A stretch of DNA of 64,000 nt, taken from NCBI GenBank assembly GCA_046350655.1, contig JAXMAB010000007.1:310001-374000 (forward strand), given 5' to 3'. Position 1 is the first letter of the stretch; the number at the start of each line of letters is the position of its first letter. Below are positions 30,341-39,702 of the stretch, piece after piece. The notes beneath the pieces are model-generated. The model was not told where the DNA came from and did no database searches. It saw only the letters and a program-made list of their open reading frames with translations. The translations under genes were made by a program, and so were the position numbers. The stretch comes from JAEUHO01 sp046350655. GTDB taxonomy: Bacteria; Planctomycetota; PLA2; JAEUHO01.

Positions 30341-32290
30341 CTACTTCGCGGGCTTGCGGAACGGGATGACGACCCGGTCGATCTGCCGGATCGCCTCCAT
30401 CCCCTTGTCGTCGAGGCGCAGGCCCCGGGCCACGCGGTCGAGGAGCGCCAGCTCGCGCTGCGCGGCCTCCACGGCCGTCGTGAGCGGCACCATGCCGACC
30501 GCCGAGAGCGCGTCCCAGGGCTCGTCCACGACGCTCGGCGGCAGCTCGGCTACCCACGGCGCGACGAGCTCGCGGAGCGCCGGCTTCTTCTCCTCGCCCC
30601 AGCCCATCAGGTCGGCGACGGTCGCGGTCATCAGCGTCGTGAGGTGCTCGCGGTCGGTGACGGGGACGGCCTGGGCGTGGGCGGCCCACATGAGGCCCGC
30701 GGAGAACAGGTCGGCCTGCAGGCGGCCCTTCGCCGCCGGCGGGGTGAGCACGTCGCGCTGCTCGGCGGTCAGCGCGGCGAACGCGGCCGCGAAGAAGCGC
30801 TCCTTCGTCGCCGTCTCGTCGAGGAGCTTCTGCAGGGCCCACGTCTCGGGGCCGTAGCCGGTCTCCGCGGCGAGCAGGGCGTTCGTCGCCTCGACGGCGA
30901 GGGCGCGCACCGCCTCGGCCTGGGCGGGCGTGAGCGGCTTCCCCGCGGCCTCGAGCGTCGCGGCCATCGCGTTCACCATCATGGACGGGTGCGTGTAGGC
31001 GCGGTTCGCCTCGGTCATCGCGAGCTTCATGCGCTGCGCCGCGGCGAGCGCCGCGTTGACGAGGTCGGCGTTCAGGCGGTTCACGCGGCCGGCGGAGGCG
31101 GTCGGGATCTTGCCGGTCCGCGACCACTCCTCGAAGAACGCGGGGAGCAGCGGCGCCATCTCGTACGTGGCCTTCCCGACGAGGGTCCAGTCGACCTCCG
31201 CGATCAGCTCCTCGTGGCCGGGCACGAGGATGCGGGCGCCCGACGCGGTCGCCGGCTTGTCGCCCATGGCGGCGCCGGCGTCGGCCGGCGCGGGGGCCGG
31301 GGCCGGCGAGGCGTCCGGCCGCGCGGCCGCGCGCTCCCGCGCGCTCGCGGCGAGCGTCGTGGCCTTCGCGGCGGCGAGCTGCTCCTTCAGCGCCTCGCGC
31401 TCCGCGAGGAGCGTGGTCGCGCGGTCCTCGAGCCCGCGGGCGCGGGCCTCGAGGCGCTCGACCCGCTCGTCGGCGGGGACCGGCTTCGGCGCCAGGAGGG
31501 AGCGGCCGGCGAAGACGCCGACGGCGAGGGCGACGGCGGCGGTGAAGGCGGCGGCGGGGACGTTCATGGCACCTCCGAGGGCGACGAGCGAGAGCGCGGA
31601 CCCGTCGCGGACGCGGTCCGCGACGAGCCACGGGACGGCGACGAGCCACGCGGCGGCGCGCGGCAGCACGCGGGCGCGGACGAGGGCCCGCGCGCGGTGG
31701 AGGCGCGTGCGGACGCCCGCCTCCGAGAGGTCGAGCAGGCCCGCGACCTGCGCGGTCGAGAGCCCGTGCAGGTCGTGGAGCACGACGACGTCGCGGTACC
31801 GCGCGGGCAGCCGGTGGACGGCGCCGCGGAGCCGCGCGAGGGTCTCCGCGTCGTCCGGCGACGGCGCGGGCCTCGGGTCGGACGCGTCGTCGGGCACCAT
31901 CGCGAGGCGGTCCGCGAGCGCGGGGCACCGGCGCGTGGCCGCGCGGCGCCGGTACGCGTTCCGCACGACCGCCGTGACGAGCCACGGGACGACCGGCGCG
32001 TCGAGCGGGGCGCCGCGGCGGCGCACGAGGGAGAGGTAGGCGGTCTGCACCGCGTCCTCGGCGTCGTGCTCGCCGGCGATCCGCCGCGCGATGGCGAGCA
32101 GCCGCGCGCGCGTCGCCTCGACGACCGTCTCGACGGCCGACTCGTCCCCGGTGAGGAGGTAGCGCGACAGGACGACGCCGAGGGGGTCGAGGGTCGCGGC
32201 GGGCCGGGCCTTGGCTCGCGGGGCGCCCGAGCGGGGCCCGGGGGACGCGAGGCCCGGGGCGGTGCGGTCGGGGAGGGACGGACGTTCCAC
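30341..32290 (-). CDS. ECF sigma factor fused to membrane segment, coiled coil and C-terminal domain
   Basis: 649 aa, several times the length of a normal ECF sigma factor. Region 2 is at about residues 50-120 (AIARRIAGEHDAEDAVQTAY), region 4 at about 150-205 (LPARYRDVVVLHDLHGLSTA, then the VRTRLHRARAL recognition helix). Next come a hydrophobic segment (about 235-265, FTAAVALAVGVFAG), a heptad-like coiled coil (272-325) and a helical domain of about 300 residues I do not recognise. The tail may act as a built-in regulator or envelope sensor (inference). The start, GTG 32290, is uncertain because the first 30 residues overlap a dispersed-motif copy. Confidence 0.8.
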   Translation of the reverse strand: MERPSLPDRTAPGLASPGPRSGAPRAKARPAATLDPLGVVLSRYLLTGDESAVETVVEATRARLLAIARRIAGEHDAEDAVQTAYLSLVRRRGAPLDAPVVPWLVTAVVRNAYRRRAATRRCPALADRLAMVPDDASDPRPAPSPDDAETLARLRGAVHRLPARYRDVVVLHDLHGLSTAQVAGLLDLSEAGVRTRLHRARALVRARVLPRAAAWLVAVPWLVADRVRDGSALSLVALGGAMNVPAAAFTAAVALAVGVFAGRSLLAPKPVPADERVERLEARARGLEDRATTLLAEREALKEQLAAAKATTLAASARERAAARPDASPAPAPAPADAGAAMGDKPATASGARILVPGHEELIAEVDWTLVGKATYEMAPLLPAFFEEWSRTGKIPTASAGRVNRLNADLVNAALAAAQRMKLAMTEANRAYTHPSMMVNAMAATLEAAGKPLTPAQAEAVRALAVEATNALLAAETGYGPETWALQKLLDETATKERFFAAAFAALTAEQRDVLTPPAAKGRLQADLFSAGLMWAAHAQAVPVTDREHLTTLMTATVADLMGWGEEKKPALRELVAPWVAELPPSVVDEPWDALSAVGMVPLTTAVEAAQRELALLDRVARGLRLDDKGMEAIRQIDRVVIPFRKPAK

Positions 32291-32366
32291 GCCCCTAGAG
32301 TGCAGCGAGCGGGCGGCGCGTTTCAGGAATCCCGGCGCCCCCCCCGGACGGGGCGTCCCCCGGCGG

Positions 32367-33161
32367 TCAGACGGAGACCAGCACGACGCCGGCGGAGAAG
32401 ACGACCAGGGCCGCCGACACGAGGACGAAGGCGAGCAGGTGGAACGCGCGGCCGAGGCCGCACCGCAGGATCGCCGCCGCGAAGCCGACCCACGCGAGCA
32501 GCTGGATCGGGATCAGGACGGTGGCGCGGTCCGCGCGGGCGAACATGTCCGACCACGACCACGTGATGGTGACCATCACGCAGAAGAGGAACGCGAGGAT
32601 CGTCGTCTTGCCGAGGGACGCGCTCTCGACGTCGGCCATCTTCGCGGCGAGCCCGACGAGGCAGAGGACCACCAGCAGCGCGGCGGCGGCGAGGAACGCG
32701 CGCGGGCCGGGCTCGCTCGGCAGCGCCATCGCCGCGCGGCGCTTCGAGCGCTGGAGGAACGTCTCCTCGGCGGCGCGCGGCTCCTCCTCGGGGAGCGTCG
32801 GCGCGACCGTCGCCGCCAGGACGGGCGCCGCGACGACGCGCGGGGCCTCGGGCAGCGGGACCGGGCGCGGCGACGGGTCGCGCGCGGGCGTCGGCGTCGC
32901 GTTGGCCTCGACGGTGACGAACCGCTGGACGATGCGGCGGCGCTCGACGGACACCTTCGCGTCGCTCCCCACGCCGGACAGGCGCAGGACCAGCGCGTCG
33001 GGCTCCTCGCGGACGACGGTCCCGCGGAGGATCGCGCCGTTGTCGAGGACCAGGGCCTCCTCGGCGGCGGCGGGCCGCGCGCCGGCGACGGCCGCGAGGA
33101 CGGCGACGAGGCCGGCCGCGACGGCGAGGAGGGCGCGGAGGGGGCGGGAGCGACGATCCAT
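32367..33161 (-). CDS. Secreted/membrane hypothetical protein
   Basis: 264 aa. Signal peptide (LRALLAVAAGLVAVLAAVAG, cleavage near AAAEE). An SH3-like short domain follows (ALVLDNGAILRGTVVREEPD, ALVLRLSG), a pattern often seen in planctomycete envelope proteins. A Pro-rich linker leads to about four membrane segments at the C-terminus (FLAAAALLVVLCLVGLA, TTILAFLFCVMVTITWSW, VLIPIQLLAWVGFAAAIL, LLAFVLVSAALVVFSAGVVL). It lies between the sigma fusion and the ABC ATPase on the same strand. Function unknown. Confidence 0.65.
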   Translation of the reverse strand: MDRRSRPLRALLAVAAGLVAVLAAVAGARPAAAEEALVLDNGAILRGTVVREEPDALVLRLSGVGSDAKVSVERRRIVQRFVTVEANATPTPARDPSPRPVPLPEAPRVVAAPVLAATVAPTLPEEEPRAAEETFLQRSKRRAAMALPSEPGPRAFLAAAALLVVLCLVGLAAKMADVESASLGKTTILAFLFCVMVTITWSWSDMFARADRATVLIPIQLLAWVGFAAAILRCGLGRAFHLLAFVLVSAALVVFSAGVVLVSV

Positions 33162-33218
33162 CGCCCTCCCATCGACCCCGGACCCCCGGAGACTTGAGCG
33201 GAACCGGGGGGCCCGGCG

Positions 33219-33917
33219 TCAGGCCCCGGCCGCCGACGGGTGGACCTCGGCCACGACCCCGTTGCGGATCGTGAGCTGGCGGCTGCCGTGCGCGGCCACC
33301 TCCGGGTCGTGGGTGATGAGGACGACGGTGACGCCGCGCGCGTGCAGCGCGTCGAGCATCGCGAGCACGGCCTCGCCGGACGCGGTGTCGAGGTTGCCCG
33401 TGGGCTCGTCGGCGAGGAGGAGGCGGGGCTCCTTCACGAGCGCGCGGGCGATGGCGACGCGCTGCTGCTCGCCGCCGGAGAGGCGGCCGGGGACGTGGGC
33501 CGCGCGCGCGGCGAGGCCCACCGCGTCGAGGGCCGCCTCCGCGCGCCGGCGGCGCTCCGCGCGGCGCACGCCGGCGTAGAGGAGCGGCAGCTCGACGTTG
33601 CGCTGGGCGGTCTCGTCGCGCAGGAGGTGGAAGCGCTGGAACACGAACCCGATGAGGCGGTTGCGGACGGCGGCGAGCTCGCGGTCGGCGAGCGTCGTGA
33701 CGTCGCGGCCGTCGAGGAGGTAGGTGCCCGAGGTCGCGCGGTCGAGGCAGCCGAGCACGTGCAGGAGGGTGCTCTTGCCGGAGCCGGAGGGGCCGGTGAC
33801 CGCGACGCAGGTGCCGGCCGCGACCTCGAGGTCGACCGGCTTGAGCGCCTCGACGAGGACGTCGCCGTTGCGGTACGTGCGCGCGACGCGCGAGAGGCGG
33901 AGCAGCGGCTCGGTCAC
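33219..33917 (-). CDS. ABC transporter ATPase, MacB/LolD type
   Basis: 232 aa nucleotide-binding subunit. Walker A is GPSGSGKST, the signature LSGGEQQRVAIARAL, Walker B LLLADEPTGNLD, and the H-loop is LITHDPEVAAH. EPTGNLD and the size place it with LolD/MacB/FtsE-type ATPases that drive FtsX-like permeases. GTG 33917 overlaps the permease stop as GTGA, so it is the last gene of the coupled permease-permease-ATPase set. Confidence 0.93.
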   Translation of the reverse strand: MTEPLLRLSRVARTYRNGDVLVEALKPVDLEVAAGTCVAVTGPSGSGKSTLLHVLGCLDRATSGTYLLDGRDVTTLADRELAAVRNRLIGFVFQRFHLLRDETAQRNVELPLLYAGVRRAERRRRAEAALDAVGLAARAAHVPGRLSGGEQQRVAIARALVKEPRLLLADEPTGNLDTASGEAVLAMLDALHARGVTVVLITHDPEVAAHGSRQLTIRNGVVAEVHPSAAGA

Positions 33918-35176
33918 GACAGCCTCCGGGAGAGGACCGCCGCGGGGTCGAGCGCCGCCGCGCGGCGGGCCGGGACCGCCGACGACAGGAGCCCGAGCAC
34001 GACGGACACGAGCACCGCGACGCCGGCGAACCGCGCGTCGAAGCGGAAGGGGAACCGGACGATCCGCGCGAGCACGTCGGCGCCGAGGACGCCGAGCGGG
34101 AGGCCGGCGAGCCCGCCGACGAACGACGTCACGAGGCCCTCGGCGGCGACCTGCGCCACGACGTCGCGACGGCGGGCGCCCTCGCACCGGCGGATCGCGA
34201 GCTCGTCGTACCGCTCGCGGATCGCGACGAGGTTGAGCGTCGAGATCATCACGCAGGCGACGAGGCAGACGAGGATCCACACGATGTTGCCGAGGAACGC
34301 CCCGGTCTGCGTGGCCCCGCCGAAGGCGTCCATCCACGCCTTCCGCGCGAAGACGTTGACGGGCGCCAGGGTCGCGGGGTCGGCGTCGACGCCGCCGGCG
34401 GGCCACACCTTCACGAGCCGGTCGTACGCCGTGGCGAGCCGCGCCTCGTCGGGCAGCACCACGCTGACCGTCGTCAGCTCGACGGAGGCGACGGCGTCCT
34501 CGGGGACGTAGACGTTGCGGAAGGAGAGGAGCGCGGAGATCAGCGTGCGCGCGCCGCGCCCCTCGTCGAACGCCTCGAAGAGGGCGCGGTAGGTCATGGG
34601 GTCCTCGAGGACCCCCACGACCGGGACGTCGACGGGCGTCGGCCGCGCCAGCCGCACGGTGCGGCCGAGCACGGCGGCCGGGGCGAGGCCCGGGAAGAGG
34701 CTCTTCGCCGAGCTCTCGTCGAGCACGCACGCCGAGAGCCCGTGGTCGTCGGGCCGCAGGAACCGGCCGGCCCGGAGCGCGATCGAGAGCGTCCGCGGGA
34801 ACCCGACGCCGACGGCGGCGAGCACCATCTGGCGGACCTCGACGTCGCCGGTCGCGGTGACGCGCTCGCTGCGCAGGGGCACCACGGTCGCGTCGAGCCC
34901 GGCCACCGTCGCGCGCACGGTCGCGAGCTCGGCCTCGCCGAAGCTCGCCCGCGGCGCGCCGGGCCGTACCACCGGCGCGCGGCCGACGTCGAGCGTCAGG
35001 CGGCCGAACCGCGCGATGTCGCGGCGGATGTCCTCGTCCATGCCGTAGGACAACGAGACGACGTTGACGGTCACGGCGATCGCGACGGCGCACGTGAGCG
35101 CCGCGAGGGCGGCGCGCAGCGGGTGGCGCCCGAGGTGGCGGACGCCCTCGGCGAACGCGGCGAGGAGGCTACTCAT
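33914..35176 (-). CDS. FtsX-like (MacB-type) ABC permease
   Basis: 420 aa. An N-terminal membrane helix (LRAALAALTCAVAIAVTVNV) is followed by a periplasmic domain of about 220 residues and three C-terminal membrane segments (NIVWILVCLVACVMISTLNL, FVGGLAGLPLGVLGADVL, FAGVAVLVSVVLGLLSSAVP). That is the MacB/FtsX topology. The cytoplasmic box RYDELAIRRCEGARRRDVVA is the family's IRR.GA motif. ATG 35176 overlaps the stop of a second permease by 8 nt. The pair probably forms a heterodimeric transporter or mechanotransmission complex. Confidence 0.88.
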   Translation of the reverse strand: MSSLLAAFAEGVRHLGRHPLRAALAALTCAVAIAVTVNVVSLSYGMDEDIRRDIARFGRLTLDVGRAPVVRPGAPRASFGEAELATVRATVAGLDATVVPLRSERVTATGDVEVRQMVLAAVGVGFPRTLSIALRAGRFLRPDDHGLSACVLDESSAKSLFPGLAPAAVLGRTVRLARPTPVDVPVVGVLEDPMTYRALFEAFDEGRGARTLISALLSFRNVYVPEDAVASVELTTVSVVLPDEARLATAYDRLVKVWPAGGVDADPATLAPVNVFARKAWMDAFGGATQTGAFLGNIVWILVCLVACVMISTLNLVAIRERYDELAIRRCEGARRRDVVAQVAAEGLVTSFVGGLAGLPLGVLGADVLARIVRFPFRFDARFAGVAVLVSVVLGLLSSAVPARRAAALDPAAVLSRRLS

Positions 35177-36412
35177 CGGCGAGGGCCTCCACCGGGTCGC
35201 ACGACGCGGCGCGCCACGCGGGCAGGAGCGCCGCGCCGCACCCCACGACCACCGACACGAGCAGCGTCACGAGCGCGTACCCCCACGGGAACGCCCAGGT
35301 CATCCCCGCGAGCGGCTCCAGGGCGACCCGCAGCTCGGCGAGCCCGCAGCCGAGCCCCCACCCGAGGAGCGCGCCCGCCACGGACAGCACGAGCCCCTCC
35401 GCGAGGAACTGCGCCATGACGTCGCGCCGCGTCGCGCCCTCGACGCGGTGCACCGCGATCTCGGGCGCGCGCTTGAGCGCGGTCAGGAGCCCGACGCTCG
35501 CCATCACGACCGCGCTCATGGCGAGGCACGCGAGGAAGAGCGCGAGGGAGACGGCCTGGAACCGGTCGACGTCGCGGTGCAGCAGCAGCGAGTAGAAGAA
35601 CGCGCGGAACGTGACGACGTCCTTGCCCGCGTCGTGGAGCGCCGCCTCGAGGAGCGCCGAGGCCTCGCGCATCCGGTCGGGCGGCGCGCGGAGGAACAGC
35701 CAGTCCACGGTCTCGGGGCGCGCCGCCACCCACGCGCAGCGGTCCGTGCGCTTCCAGGCGTCGTCCCCGAACGGCACGCCGAGGTTGACGAGCAGCTTGC
35801 CCGTCGCGCCCTTGAAGACGGGGTGCTCGGTGTCGAAGCCGAGGTCGTTCAGACGCCGCGTGACGTCGGGCCGCGGCGCCGTCGTCCCGACGACGACGGC
35901 CTTCCGCCCGTCGGGCGCGCGACGCGCGCCGAGCGCGGACCCGCCGTGGGCGGCGGCCACCTCGGCGGCGAGCACGCCCTCGAGCACCGCCTCGGCGCGT
36001 CCGCGGGGCCGCCGGGTCGCCGGGGCGGCCCGCGTCCAGCACGAGGCCGCGCGACGCGAACCCGTCGCCGGGCCCGAGGAGCGCGGCGACGGGCACGCCT
36101 GGCGCCGGCGGCGTGCCGCGCGGCGGCAGCCGCAGCGCGACGCCCGCGGCCGCCTCGGCGGGGATCCCGGCGGCGGCCCATCGCGACGTCACCGCGGCGA
36201 CGTCCGCGGGCACGAGCGGCTTCGGGTCGACGCGCGTCGGGTCCAGCGTGACGGCGATGCGGTCGGCGCCGACGTCGGTGGCCCGCCCCGCGACGGACGC
36301 GCGCGTCCCCTCGATCACCGCCACGTGATCGTCCCCTGCAGCAGCAGGAACGACTGACCGGCCGCTTGCGCAGCCGACCGAGCGCCAGGACCACGTCGTC
36401 GACGAACCGCAT
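35169..36412 (-). pseudogene. FtsX-like ABC permease with frameshifts in the N-terminal half
   Basis: The C-terminal 272 codons (35169-35987) are intact, with three membrane segments and the box RAPEIAVHRVEGATRRDVMA. The N-terminus is MRFVDDVVLALGRLRKRPV in one frame, then FLLLQGTI in a second, then a third frame reading VAVIEGTRASVAGRATD on to LVLDAGRPGDPAAP, with another shift at about 36005-36020 into the intact part. Each piece still looks like good permease sequence, so the indels are recent or are sequence errors. If errors, this is a normal 410-420 aa partner of the neighbouring permease. Confidence 0.7.
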
Positions 36413-36416
36413 CCGC

Positions 36417-37857
36417 CTACGCTACCCGTCGCCGCCCCCCGCGGCCCCAAAGGACGCCCCATGAAACGACCGCGAGCGCGAACAGCGGCGCGCGCAGGGG
36501 CCGCTCCACCGGCGGTCGGTCCGGCGCGGCCCGCGCGAGCGCGCCGTCGTCGAGGTCCTGCCGGTCGCGGCGCCGCGTCGCGTCGGGCGGGCGCAGGCCC
36601 ACCACGCGGACCCCGCCCGGCGCGGGCGCGCCGACGGCGGCCGTCACGACGTTCTCGAGGAGGATCGGCCACGCGGCGGTGTCGGCGACGGGCGGCGTCC
36701 CCGCGAGCGGGTCGAACCACACGTCGACGACGGTCGCGCCCGCCGGTCGCGCGCGCACGCGCACGAGCGGCCACGGCGCGGACGCGGGCACGTCGCGCGC
36801 GTACACGAGGTCGATCGAGGCGACGTCGAGGTCGTCGCCGTACGGCGACGGCGGCCGCTCGCGGGCGGCGCCGGCCGGCGCGCGACGCCGGTCGCGCCGG
36901 GCGGGAGCGGGTGCAGCACCAACGCGAGGCCCGCGGAGCGTCAGGCGCGGAGACTTCGCCGGCGCAGCGCCGCTGCGCGGCGCGACCTCGACCCAGCCGG
37001 GCGCGACCACGTCGAGCGCGGCGCACGAGTCGCCGTGCGCGGCCGGCAGGCCGTCTGCCGGGCCCGCGACCGCGACCCGCGGCGCCGACGGGACCAGCGT
37101 CACCTCGTCGTCGAGGACAACGCGCCGTCGGGGTCGTCGAGCCGGACGACGACCGCGCCGTCGCCCGCCGGCGCGTCGAGCGTCGCCGACGCGACGCCGC
37201 CCGCGCCCACGTCGAGGGACGCCGCGCCGCCGCCGACGACCGCGACCTGAGCGCGCGCGCCTCGGGCGCGTCGTTGTGCACGGCGACGAACACGCCGCGT
37301 CGCGCCGCCGGGCACGCCCGCGGCCGCGACGAGGCCCGCGTTGCGCGCGGCCGGGTCGCCCACCGCCACGCGCTCGACGCCGGCGTCGCCAGCGCCGGGA
37401 GCCGGTCGCTCACGTCGTTCACGCGCAGCGCGGCGACGCCGCGGCGCGCGGCGGCGACGCCGTCCTCGCCGGCGGCGGCGACGCGCGCGAGCACGTCCTC
37501 CGGGCCGAGGCGCCCGCAGCCGGGCCACGGTCACCGCCCGCGTCGCGGCCGTCGACCTGTCGAGCCCGCGCGCCGCCATGGCGGGCCTCGTCGTCCACGA
37601 CGACGCGCACGGTGCGCCCCGCGGCGTGGCTGCGCCAGACGGGCCCCGCGGCCGCGACGGCCGCCGCCGCGGGTCCCGGCGAGCGCGAGCCAGAGGTCGA
37701 CGCGGCGTCGCCGCGTCGCGGTCGGCGTCGGCCTCGTCCGCGAGGAACCGAGCGAGGGCACGACGACCGGCACCGCGCGCGTGAGCCGCCGGTGCAGCCA
37801 CGCGACCACCGGGAGCGCGAGCAACCCGACGAGCGCGTACGGCCACAGAAGCGCCAT
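36417..37857 (-). pseudogene. BatA-like membrane protein, fragmented by many frameshifts
   Basis: ATG 37857 starts MALLWPYALVGLLALPVVA followed by an Arg-rich box, the BatA-type N-terminus. Recognisable pieces then switch frame at least ten times: ARFLADEADADRDAA, GPVWRSHAAGRTVRVVVDD, MAARGLDRSTAATRAV, VAALRVNDVSDRLPALA, VERVAVGDPAARNAGLV, GVFVAVHNDAPEARALR, TLVPSAPRVAVAGPADGLP and ASIDLVYARDVPASAPW. The end, with a last membrane segment (LFALAVVSWGVLWG), is intact. The order of pieces matches one BatA-like gene of about 480 codons. It is the counterpart of the BatA gene at 16.4 kb. Confidence 0.7.
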
Positions 37858-38740
37858 CACGGCACCTCGAGGGCCAGTCGGGCGAGCAGGTCCTCCGGCG
37901 CGGTCGCGGGGGCGAACGGCAGGACCGCGAGGCCCGCCGCGCGGGCCGCGTGCACCCACCGCTCGACGTGGGCCGCCGCGCGCCGGGCCACGCGCTCCGC
38001 GCGGTCGGGGGTCCATCGCACGACGCGGCGCTCGCCGGTCTCGGCGTCGACGGCCTCGACGAGGCCCTCCGAGGGCGGCGAGAACGTGTCGGGGTCGCGC
38101 AGGTGCAGGATCGCGCCCGAGAGCCCGCGGCCGGCGGCGCGCGCGAGCCGCGCGGGGTCCGCGTCGGTCAGGAGGTCGGTGACGAGGAAGAGGCGGGCGC
38201 GCGCCGGGAGCCGGGCCACGAGCGCGGGGAGCGCGTCGGCGAGGCCCGGGCGCGGTGCGCCGGGGTCTCGGCCGCGAGCGCGTCGAGGAGCGCCGCGAGG
38301 TCCGCGGGCCGCGGCCGGCGGGCCGCGCCGCGGCGTGGCCGCGCCGTCGCGCAGCACGCCGAGGCGCACCCGCCCGCCGCCGCAGAGCCCCACCGCGCAC
38401 GCGAGCGCGGCCGCGCGCGCCGCGGCCGCGCGGCCGCCGGCGGGCGCGAGGCCTGCGCCGCCGTCGAGCCACACCCGGTGCGCGCGTCGCGCTCCGCGTC
38501 GTGCTCGCGCACGACGACGCGGTCGTGCCGCGCGAGCACGCCCCAGTCCACGCGCCGGAGGTCGTCGCCCTCGCGGTACGCGCGGTGGCCGCGGAACAGG
38601 AACGGGCCGCCCGTGCCGCGCGCGGCGTGCACTCCCCGAGGCGGCGCCGGTGCGCACCCGCCGCACGAGGCCGGGACCGTCGCGAGCAGCCGCAGGAACC
38701 CCGGCGGAAGAGCGTCGGCGCCGGCCGCCCGCGAGCTCAC
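37857..38740 (-). pseudogene. DUF58 domain protein, frameshifted
   Basis: GTG 38740 overlaps the nadK stop as GTGA. The DUF58 hallmark GHRAYREGDDLRRVDWGVLA is intact, but the reading alternates between two frames at least five times: after FLRLLATVP, around LVRRVRTGAASGS, after EHDAERDAR into VWLDGGAG (an apparent one-base deletion near 38487), into ADLAALLDALAAETPA, and into LPALVARLPARARLFLVTD. The last 120 codons are intact, and the stop overlaps the BatA-like ATG by one base. If corrected it would be about 295 aa, like the DUF58 gene at 18.4 kb. Confidence 0.75.
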
Positions 38741-39702
38741 GGCCGTCGGCGCCGCGCGCCGCGGGCGAGGCGGGCCGCCTTGGCCGCGCGCCCGAGCGGC
38801 GCGGGCCTCGCGTCGGGGAGCAGCGGCCCGGCGCGCTCGGCGGCGGGCTCCGCGTCCGGGCCGCGGTAGACGGGCCGGCCGGTCCAGCCGAGGCGCAGGC
38901 GCAGCTGGTCGTAGTACGAGCGGCCGCTCACCGAGACGACGCGCAGCGGGGCGTGCGCGTCGCTCACCTCGACCGTCTCGCCGGGCTCGAGCGGCCGCGC
39001 GTCGCGGCCGTCCACGGTGACGACCGCGGCGCCGGGCCGCGCCGCGCCGAGGACGAGCTCGATGCGCGACGACCGCGACACCACCAGCGGCCGGTTGCCG
39101 AGCGCGTGCGGGCAGATCGGGACGAGCACGACCGCGTTGAGGCCGGGCACGAGCAGCGGGCCCCCCGCCGACAGCGCGTGGGCGGTGCTCCCCGCGGCCG
39201 TCGAGACGATGAGCCCGTCGCCCGCGACGGTGATCGCGCTCTGCCCGTCGATGCGCACGTCGATCTCGACCATCTTCCCGAGGGTGGCGCGGCCGACGAC
39301 GACGTCGTTGAGCGCGAGGCCCTCGTCGACCACGCGCTTGCCGAGGCGGTGCTCGCAGCGCAGCCGCGAGCGGTCCGACACGCGGTACCGTCCCGCCACG
39401 AACGCGTCGAGGCCCTCCTCGAGCTCGTCGGGCTGCAGCTCGGCGAGCCAGCCGAGCCGGCCGAAGTTGACGCCGAGGACCGGGATCGGGTTCGTCCTGA
39501 GGCGGTGCGCGACGTAGAGGAACGACCCGTCGCCGCCGAACACGAGCACGAGGTCGGCCTGCGCGGTGGAGAGGTCGAGCCTCTCCGCCAGGTCCACCGC
39601 GACGACGTCGAGGCGCTTGCGCACGGCGGGCAGCGCCCGCTTCACCCCGAGGGCGACGCCCGGCCGGCGCCGGTCACCGACGATGAGGACGCGCGGCTTC
39701 AC
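38737..39702 (-). CDS. nadK: NAD kinase
   Basis: ATP-dependent phosphorylation of NAD to NADP; 321 aa. The catalytic GGDG motif is in LVFGGDGSFL; LNDVVVGRATLG, VAGDGLIVSTAAGSTAHALS and PICPHALGNRPLVV are family signatures. The last 50 residues are an Arg/Pro/Ala-rich extension beyond the usual end and contain a dispersed-motif copy (38802-38811). GTG 39702 starts 29 nt inside the end of dxs, and its stop overlaps the next start, so it is part of a continuous operon. Confidence 0.95.
   Translation of the reverse strand: MKPRVLIVGDRRRPGVALGVKRALPAVRKRLDVVAVDLAERLDLSTAQADLVLVFGGDGSFLYVAHRLRTNPIPVLGVNFGRLGWLAELQPDELEEGLDAFVAGRYRVSDRSRLRCEHRLGKRVVDEGLALNDVVVGRATLGKMVEIDVRIDGQSAITVAGDGLIVSTAAGSTAHALSAGGPLLVPGLNAVVLVPICPHALGNRPLVVSRSSRIELVLGAARPGAAVVTVDGRDARPLEPGETVEVSDAHAPLRVVSVSGRSYYDQLRLRLGWTGRPVYRGPDAEPAAERAGPLLPDARPAPLGRAAKAARLARGARRRRP

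Noticed and set aside
34683..34692. Motif copies preceded by G instead of C (34683, 38239, 60104)
   Set aside because: Counted as exact 10-mers, but they lack the extended consensus and may be chance matches from common codons, so they were not used to argue function.
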